The notes under the pieces: model-generated | What the model was told of the DNA's origin: nothing | Seen by the model: the letters and a program-made list of their open reading frames with translations, nothing else | The model's database searches: none | In this document: positions 58,554-64,000 of the stretch, one piece after another | Position numbering within the stretch: the first letter of the stretch is position 1 | Layout: every line of letters begins with the position of its first letter | Translations under genes and position numbers: made by a program | Assembly: GCF_001662075.1 (NCBI RefSeq) | Contig: NZ_LYPL01000004.1 | Coordinates: 1 to 64,000 of the forward strand | Length of the DNA: 64,000 nt | Source: Rhizobium bangladeshense | GTDB taxonomy: Bacteria; Pseudomonadota; Alphaproteobacteria; Rhizobiales; Rhizobiaceae | Direction of reading: 5' to 3'

Positions 58554-59828
58554 GTGTTAGCTAAGATACGGTTGCTGCAGATAGGTGACATACATCTCGT
58601 CTCAAACGCGAGTAGCGAAGCTTTTCTTGACGACAAGGATACGACATTCCCTTTCAACTTGAAGAATATTATCTCCCGTAACCCCCTCAAGACGGTCTTT
58701 CGCAGGATTTATGAAATCATCGAACACGGTGATGTCGATTGCGTCTTGATCATGGGAGACCTGACGGACTACGGCAAGCTGGACGGGTATGCTGCTTGCG
58801 CGAAATATCTCGCAAGCGCCCTGCAGATCGGAAGCAAGGGGATCCACCACGACCTTCCTGTCGGTATCGTTCCGGGAAATCACGACATCGATCGCGGTCT
58901 TGCAAAGGATCCTGGTAGCAACACCAAATTTGCTCCCCTTCTCCAGGCTCTCGCTGAAGCTGGATTACCTCCCTTACCGGTCGTCAAACCCATCCCGGTC
59001 ACAGTTCCCAAAGGACCGTCCCGCGCGGAAATTTTTTTGCTGAACAGCTGCTGGGGATGCGGCGAAGAAGCGTTTATACCGCCAGAATTCCGAACCCAGA
59101 TTGCAGCAGCTATCGAGGCCGTCATCACCGGCCCTGACGCCGACGGTGCCATCAAGGCTTACTATGACCGCCAATTGGATACACCCGCGATTGCCGAAGA
59201 CAGTATCGCAGCTGTCGTTCAAGCGCTCGAAGGGACCCCTGGATCGGCCATCGCGGTACTCGTGGCGCATCACAACCTCCTGCCGCAGCGAAGGACCCGG
59301 CTTGCGCCCTACACAGAACTGGTCAATGGTGGCGCCTTGCGCGGAGCACTCGGTGAACTCGGGCGACCGGTGGTTTATCTCCATGGACATATCCATGAAG
59401 ATCCCGTGGAAGTCGTGCAACTCCCGAACGGTGCTCCTCTGGTATCCATCAGCGCCCCAGACATCCCCAAGGGATTCAATCTGGTCGACATTCTCTTTGG
59501 CGAAAACTCATTGCCGCTTGCCTGCCACGTGACGCCGTTTCGGATGGATAAATCCGGTCTCCTGAAGCGCGAAACGACGATTTCGATCTCGTTGAACAAT
59601 GGTCGTCGTCGCAGCTCGGACCGCAGTACTGGGTTTGTTTTCGCAAAGATTGTCGAGGCCGGCCAGATCTATTGGCCTGAACTGAAGGCACTGGTGGAAA
59701 ATGCATCATTAGATCTGTCCGATGAGCGATTGACCACGATTGTTGAAGAGCTTTTCGCCGAAAAAAGCATTGACATCGGCAACTATGATCTCGAGCAGAA
59801 GAACTGGATTCTGAGAGGGGAAATCTGA
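58554..59828 (+). CDS. Calcineurin-like metallophosphoesterase (gene 1 of three-gene system)
   Basis: 424-aa protein with all five metallophosphoesterase blocks: GDIH at 11-14, GDLTD near 68, GNHD near 108, AHHN near 239, and HGHIHE near 277. These bind two metals and hydrolyse phosphate esters, including cyclic nucleotides or nucleic acid ends; substrate unknown. The C-terminal 110 residues are an added domain. Start is GTG 58554 with GGAAGAGGG upstream. Its TGA stop is followed at once by GTG of the ATPase, so the two are coupled. No signal peptide: cytosolic. Confidence 0.85.
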   Translation: MLAKIRLLQIGDIHLVSNASSEAFLDDKDTTFPFNLKNIISRNPLKTVFRRIYEIIEHGDVDCVLIMGDLTDYGKLDGYAACAKYLASALQIGSKGIHHDLPVGIVPGNHDIDRGLAKDPGSNTKFAPLLQALAEAGLPPLPVVKPIPVTVPKGPSRAEIFLLNSCWGCGEEAFIPPEFRTQIAAAIEAVITGPDADGAIKAYYDRQLDTPAIAEDSIAAVVQALEGTPGSAIAVLVAHHNLLPQRRTRLAPYTELVNGGALRGALGELGRPVVYLHGHIHEDPVEVVQLPNGAPLVSISAPDIPKGFNLVDILFGENSLPLACHVTPFRMDKSGLLKRETTISISLNNGRRRSSDRSTGFVFAKIVEAGQIYWPELKALVENASLDLSDERLTTIVEELFAEKSIDIGNYDLEQKNWILRGEI

Positions 59829-61928
59829 GTGGTTGTTTTAAATCCCTTCCGTCCGACAAGGTGGGAGCATGATAGCTCCGGTTCGCCCTTGATCTGGTTT
59901 ACGCCGATAGCGGCACATCTATCTGCAGACAAATCGGTATACGTTTATGGAAGTCGCGGGAGTGGCAAGACAACCCTGCTGAGGAGCATATGCTGGGAAG
60001 ACCTGCTCACCAATCCCTCTCTGCAGATTCAAAAAACCATTTCAGACTTCAACCATATTGGAATCTATATACGGCTGCCAGACCATGTCTCGGGATCGAT
60101 GGGATACATGGGCTGGAACGAAATCTTTCCGGGATCACCCAACCCAGATTATGAATTCTTTCGTTTCTACTCACTTGCTCTCGAGCTGATCGCTGCCGAA
60201 AAGGCGCTATCGGCGACTCATCAACTGCGTGTCGAAGGGGTGATGTCACTCTCGGCCGGCGACGAGCTTTCGCTCGTCACCAATACCTGTGACGAGTTCC
60301 CACAACTGTTGACCTTCACGGAAAGATCGCCGACAACCTTCATCGATCTGGCAAGAACGCTTCGGACCCTTGTAAGGAGGATGAACGAGGCTTGTGGCCG
60401 CGGTCAGGTACCCGGCCTTTTGCCGATGTTGCCGGCTCGCGAGCCTTACGAGTTCCTGGCATTTGTCATCGAACAGCTTTCCAGGGCGGTCGAGCACGCG
60501 AAAAGTCCAGGCGGTACAAAACTTGGGTTCAAGTTCTGCCTCGACGACTGTGAAGTAATGAGTCCTCTGCAGCGGAAATCTGTCAACACGCTGGTTCGCA
60601 AAAGCCGGTTTCCGATTTCATGGGTCGTCTGTTCGGTCGGTGAAGCGATCGAAGCCGGCGACACGTTTATTGACGAGCAACCTCTCACCGATGCGGATCG
60701 GCGCGTCCTTTCCCTAGACGATCGAAGAAGCCCGGAATTTCTTGCACTATGCGAAGCGGTTGCCAGTCTGAGGGTCTACTTCTCGATCAAGGAGGACCGG
60801 AGGCCACCAATCTCCGGATCAGAAGTCGCAAACTATTTCTCTCTCAAAAGTCGCCTCGGGACCGTCGTGGTCAATGATATGATCGACACGATGATCAAGC
60901 GCTCCACAGCCCCTCTGGCAGTACAGATCAGGAAAGCTGCCGATTACCTCGACGGTCTGGGCCTGAGCCATTATGGGCTCGGAAAGACCGCGAATTCCGC
61001 GCCTCCGTACTACCAGGCCTATGTCCTTCTCCATTGGACCGGCTCAAAGGAAAACTTCACGGCAAATCCGCCCATGGATGATTTCTCGAGGCTAGAGAAG
61101 AACGCCAGAATGCTGAAATCGAGGAGCCAGCAAGCTTGGTTGCGCCGTAAGAACGTTGGAGCGATGCTTCATCTGGCAAACCGCCTTGGCTACCGAAAGC
61201 TGCCCCTCTCGGGAGTGAGCATCGTCACCGCATTGGCAGACGGCTCGATCCGAGACTTTCTCGAGATTATGGCGGAAATTTTTGATCGCTTCGCGCGGCA
61301 GACAAAGGCCCGATCGCCCGAAGATACTCTGGAGAAATTTGTACGCTCTGGCGGCAAGATCGCAAACCAGCTCCAGACCGATGCCATCTATGCGTCAAGC
61401 GACGCGTTCTATGACGGGATCGGGATATTGACGGATTCAAATGCGGAAGCAGTCCTCAGATTTGTCAACGCGCTTGGCCGACTAACACACTATCTCCAGG
61501 CGGATTTTGAAGACACCTCCGCGCTTGCAACCTCGGAACGAGGGCTGTTCTTCGTGGAGCAGGCGCGCACATATGCGGCAAACGCTGCTCAGATCGAGGC
61601 AGTCAATCAAATTATCCACCGCGCTGAACTCGCGGGATATCTTCGTGCAACGACGTCCAAGCGCACAGTGGATGAAGACGAAGAGGAGACGCCGAAGATC
61701 ACGGGCTTCCGGCTCCACCGGCGTTTTGCGCCTCGATTTATGTTCTCATACCGAGGCGCCTATGAGCCTGTCAGGCTCACGGAGGATGTCCTCTTCCAGG
61801 TATGTGTTGGAGCGCTCGACACCAAAGCCGACGAATGGGCCCGGCAATATGCACGGAAAATCGGCTCGTCTGAAGCTCGGCAGCTCTCACTTAATCTGCG
61901 TCCCGAGGTGATCAACTTCGATGATTAG
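59829..61928 (+). CDS. P-loop ATPase, ORC/STAND-like (gene 2 of three-gene system)
   Basis: 699-aa protein with a Walker A at 41-48 (GSRGSGKT) and a Walker B-like strand KFCLDDCEVM near 236, typical of ORC-CDC6/STAND-type AAA proteins. The P-loop domain spans roughly the first 290 residues; the rest is a long helical region ending RLHRRFAPRFMFSYRGAYEPVRL, a common tail of bacterial ORC-like ATPases. GTG start abuts the stop of gene 1 and its own end overlaps gene 3 by 8 bp. Such ATPases often act as sensors or assembly platforms in antiphage systems; that role here is inference. Confidence 0.8.
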   Translation: MVVLNPFRPTRWEHDSSGSPLIWFTPIAAHLSADKSVYVYGSRGSGKTTLLRSICWEDLLTNPSLQIQKTISDFNHIGIYIRLPDHVSGSMGYMGWNEIFPGSPNPDYEFFRFYSLALELIAAEKALSATHQLRVEGVMSLSAGDELSLVTNTCDEFPQLLTFTERSPTTFIDLARTLRTLVRRMNEACGRGQVPGLLPMLPAREPYEFLAFVIEQLSRAVEHAKSPGGTKLGFKFCLDDCEVMSPLQRKSVNTLVRKSRFPISWVVCSVGEAIEAGDTFIDEQPLTDADRRVLSLDDRRSPEFLALCEAVASLRVYFSIKEDRRPPISGSEVANYFSLKSRLGTVVVNDMIDTMIKRSTAPLAVQIRKAADYLDGLGLSHYGLGKTANSAPPYYQAYVLLHWTGSKENFTANPPMDDFSRLEKNARMLKSRSQQAWLRRKNVGAMLHLANRLGYRKLPLSGVSIVTALADGSIRDFLEIMAEIFDRFARQTKARSPEDTLEKFVRSGGKIANQLQTDAIYASSDAFYDGIGILTDSNAEAVLRFVNALGRLTHYLQADFEDTSALATSERGLFFVEQARTYAANAAQIEAVNQIIHRAELAGYLRATTSKRTVDEDEEETPKITGFRLHRRFAPRFMFSYRGAYEPVRLTEDVLFQVCVGALDTKADEWARQYARKIGSSEARQLSLNLRPEVINFDD

Positions 61929-62949
61929 TGATGTTCCAGTCGGTACGCTCAGTATTTCGGAGCAGATTCTCAAGGATCAAACCCCGCTTCGCGATCGCTA
62001 CGATCTGGTGCTGGCGGCTGTGAGTTGGGAAAGTCGATGCCATGCTTGTGCAAATCTACTGGCGGGTCGAGCGGACCAGACGTTGATCATACATTTCGCT
62101 TCATCCGACGGTGAGATGGAAAAGCGCAAGAAACAACATCGCGAGACGATTGAAGCATATCTGTCCGATGCCAGGTTTCTCGACCTCCACCGCTCCTCCC
62201 AATTCACCGAAAACGCTAAGGCGCTTGAGGCGGAGATCACAAAAATCGCTCGCACCAAGGGGCGGGCCTTGCGGGTCTTGATGGACATGACCTGCATACC
62301 AAAACGGTATTTGCTGTTTCTAATGGGCCTCGGATTTCGACGCGAGATGTTCTCCTCCATCGACATCGTCTATTCAGAGGCTGAAAAATACGAAATTGAG
62401 ATTGCTCCTACCGATCTGTCTGGGCAGCAAAGTGCGCTGATCTCCGAGGGTGAATGGACATCTGCACAGATCCCCTACCTGGAGGCGGACAATTATGTCC
62501 CGACAAAACGCGATCTCTATATTTCCGTTGGCGCGGAACTTACACAGGCGAGCCCGATCGTCGATCGCTTCGAACCCAACAAGCTCGTGTTGTTCCACAT
62601 CACGGAAGGTCAGCGCCGGCTGCCGTCTTCTGTGATTGATCGCGAAAAGCCTGCCTTGGATCAGCTCAGCGCAGTTTCAGGCGTTCGACAGGAATATTTT
62701 GGCCTGCATGAGATTGCGGGGGTTGCGACCAGCGTACTGAAAAGCCGCACCGGAAGCACGACCTGCTTTGCAATTGGGCCAAAGACCCATGCCGTAGCAT
62801 TCTGCCTAGCGGCTCTCGCAGATGACCAAATCCAGGTTGTTTGCAGGACGCCATCTGCCTATGTGGTCAACGAAGTGAAAGCATCGGGTACAACATATTT
62901 CTACCGAATTCACGATCGATTTGATCCATGCTCATTTTGGGACGAATGA
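61921..62949 (+). CDS. Unknown 342-aa protein (gene 3 of three-gene system)
   Basis: I cannot assign a function. Alternating strands and helices suggest a Rossmann-like alpha/beta fold. Visible motifs are DLVLAAVSWESRC near residues 28-40 and LMDMTCIPKRYLLFLMGLG near 120-138, followed by DIVYSEAEKYE. A similar layout (a hydrophobic strand with S-x-E-S-R-C, then D-x-[ST]-x-x-P/M-[KR]) is, to my knowledge, seen in uncharacterised proteins beside defence ATPases. It overlaps gene 2 by 8 bp, so it is translated together with it. Could be effector or sensor. Confidence 0.65.
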   Translation: MISDVPVGTLSISEQILKDQTPLRDRYDLVLAAVSWESRCHACANLLAGRADQTLIIHFASSDGEMEKRKKQHRETIEAYLSDARFLDLHRSSQFTENAKALEAEITKIARTKGRALRVLMDMTCIPKRYLLFLMGLGFRREMFSSIDIVYSEAEKYEIEIAPTDLSGQQSALISEGEWTSAQIPYLEADNYVPTKRDLYISVGAELTQASPIVDRFEPNKLVLFHITEGQRRLPSSVIDREKPALDQLSAVSGVRQEYFGLHEIAGVATSVLKSRTGSTTCFAIGPKTHAVAFCLAALADDQIQVVCRTPSAYVVNEVKASGTTYFYRIHDRFDPCSFWDE

Positions 62950-63070
62950 TGACGGCGCTTGCTAGTTTCCACGCCGCAATGCGATGTGACCTGGCGGCTG
63001 CCGAGGACGACCTTTGAATGTCAATCAGCATCCAAAATTGGGTCTGACGCATTTTTGATGACGATTTCTT

Positions 63071-64000
63071 TCACATTGCCCCGATCAATCGTGCCTGAAG
63101 AAGATCCAGCTTGGCACGCCCATACATTTGCCTTTTAACGAGCTTCAGCTTGTTGATCTGTCCTTCGACCTGGCCGTTCGACCAAGGTTCTGTGATGGCG
63201 GCGGACACCGCTGCCTTGTCTTTTAGTATCCCGTTGGCGAAGGGGGCGAACAGACTGTCGCGCGCATCAGCGATCCATGGGTCGAGTTCTGTCCTGGCCT
63301 TCCTTCGGATCATTGTCTGGAACCGATCAATTAGATTGCGGGCTTGGATCAAGGCGGGAACGCCGGCTTCTATGGCCGCAATGGTGATGGTGTCAGCTTT
63401 ACTCAGTTGATCGCGAGCAGTTGTCATCAATCGGGCAATCGTTCTGGCGGATGGCACTTTTTGAAGTTGCTGGTCGCAGATCCGCTCAGACCGCCGTCGC
63501 CTTGCGGCCCACTCGCCGACGACACGAGAACAACCACGGAAGCCTTTGCACTTTAGCTGTCGCCAGAGTTCAGCGCCGTTGTGCTGCCCAGATCTCCAGA
63601 GTTGATCTAACAGCGGCAGATGGGCCTCAAGGGAACTTTGTCTGACACGGAACACATCAGTTCTGTGACCGCGGACGATCTGGCGAACTGTGCCGCGGCT
63701 ATAGCCGGTTTGTCGCACGATTTCCTTTATTGGAACGCCATCGGAGGACAGCTTGGTGATCGTCGAATTCTCGTCCTCACGCCGCAGATAGCTGTCATAT
63801 TGCAGTCGTTCAGCGCAGGTGAGTAGCGCAGGATTGATCGTCGTAGCACCAATTGCGGTACGGATCGCTCGCATGGATTTGCGCACGACGTCGAGGAACG
63901 CCGCGCTGGCGTTCTCCATCAAATGCCAACGATCTGCGACCTGCATGGCATGGGGTAAAGCCTTGGCGGCAGCTTCACGATAGCCACCGCCTCGGTCGCG
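63071..64000 (-). mobile_element. ISL3-family transposase, truncated by window edge
   Basis: The minus-strand frame is open to the last base of the window and encodes the C-terminal 309 residues of an ISL3 transposase: RDRGGGYREAAAKALPHAMQVADRWHLMENA, an internal helix-turn-helix (GYSRGTVRQIVRGHR) and the closing EPWSNGQVEGQINKLKLVKRQMYGRA. The Asp of ADRWH and Glu of GQVEG are two of the three catalytic acids. The frame has no internal stop. The IS right end should lie between about 62950 and 63070, but I could not fix the terminal repeat. Marks the right side of the three-gene system. Confidence 0.9.

Noticed and set aside
1..64000. CRISPR array or rRNA/tRNA genes
   Set aside because: No regularly spaced direct repeats of 20-40 bp and no rRNA or full tRNA sequence were seen.

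Overview
The window looks like an accessory replicon (plasmid or island) of an alphaproteobacterium in the Rhizobiaceae or a close relative. The evidence is high GC content, near-complete denitrification and microaerobic respiration gene sets, and a gene order recalling the denitrification region of Sinorhizobium symbiotic megaplasmids. The species call is inference; no rRNA, tRNA or housekeeping gene is present to test it.

Positions 1-16.9 kb are a nitrite/nitric-oxide respiration block: 5'-truncated pseudoazurin, a small hemerythrin-like operon, norEFCBQD, a DUF6894 gene, hemN, a five-gene accessory set (DUF2249, NnrS-like membrane protein, double DUF2249, MIP18/PaaD-like, DUF6522), then nnrS, nirK, nirV and the regulator nnrR. 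Nitrite would be reduced by NirK, NO by NorCB, electrons delivered by pseudoazurin, and NO sensed by NnrR. From 16.9 to 18.5 kb lies a scar: a broken inverted copy of the P-type ATPase/usp pair found intact at 26.7-29.4 kb, and a CBS-domain gene fused to the tail of a lost metal ATPase. From 18.9 to 34 kb is an anoxic survival block: phosphoketolase, acetate kinase, a beta-CASP-type metallo-beta-lactamase, universal stress proteins, a flavin-binding-type protein, a P1B ATPase, DksA and a P2-type cation ATPase.

From 34 to 46.6 kb are a DUF1488-like gene, an Ftr-type ferrous iron uptake operon, nnrU, ubiX/ubiD, and the oxygen-independent ubiquinone genes ubiT-ubiU-ubiV followed by three small co-translated genes, an orphan TatA, and a LysE-type exporter. 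From 47.7 to 55.5 kb is a cbb3 oxidase cluster (ccoNOQP, DUF2189, ccoI, ccoS) with no ccoG or ccoH visible. Fifteen FNR/FixK/NnrR-type palindromes (TTG-N8-CAA or one-mismatch forms) lie 30-80 bp before starts in the first 47 kb, so most of the region reads as one low-oxygen/NO regulon.

From 55.8 kb the character changes to a mobile/accessory segment: an orphan TniQ, a GIY-YIG domain protein, an AT-richer unknown, an IS3-family remnant, then a tight three-gene operon (metallophosphoesterase, P-loop ATPase, unknown 342-aa protein) at 58.55-62.95 kb, and an ISL3-family transposase running off the right edge. The three-gene operon is the best candidate for an undescribed, possibly defensive, system.
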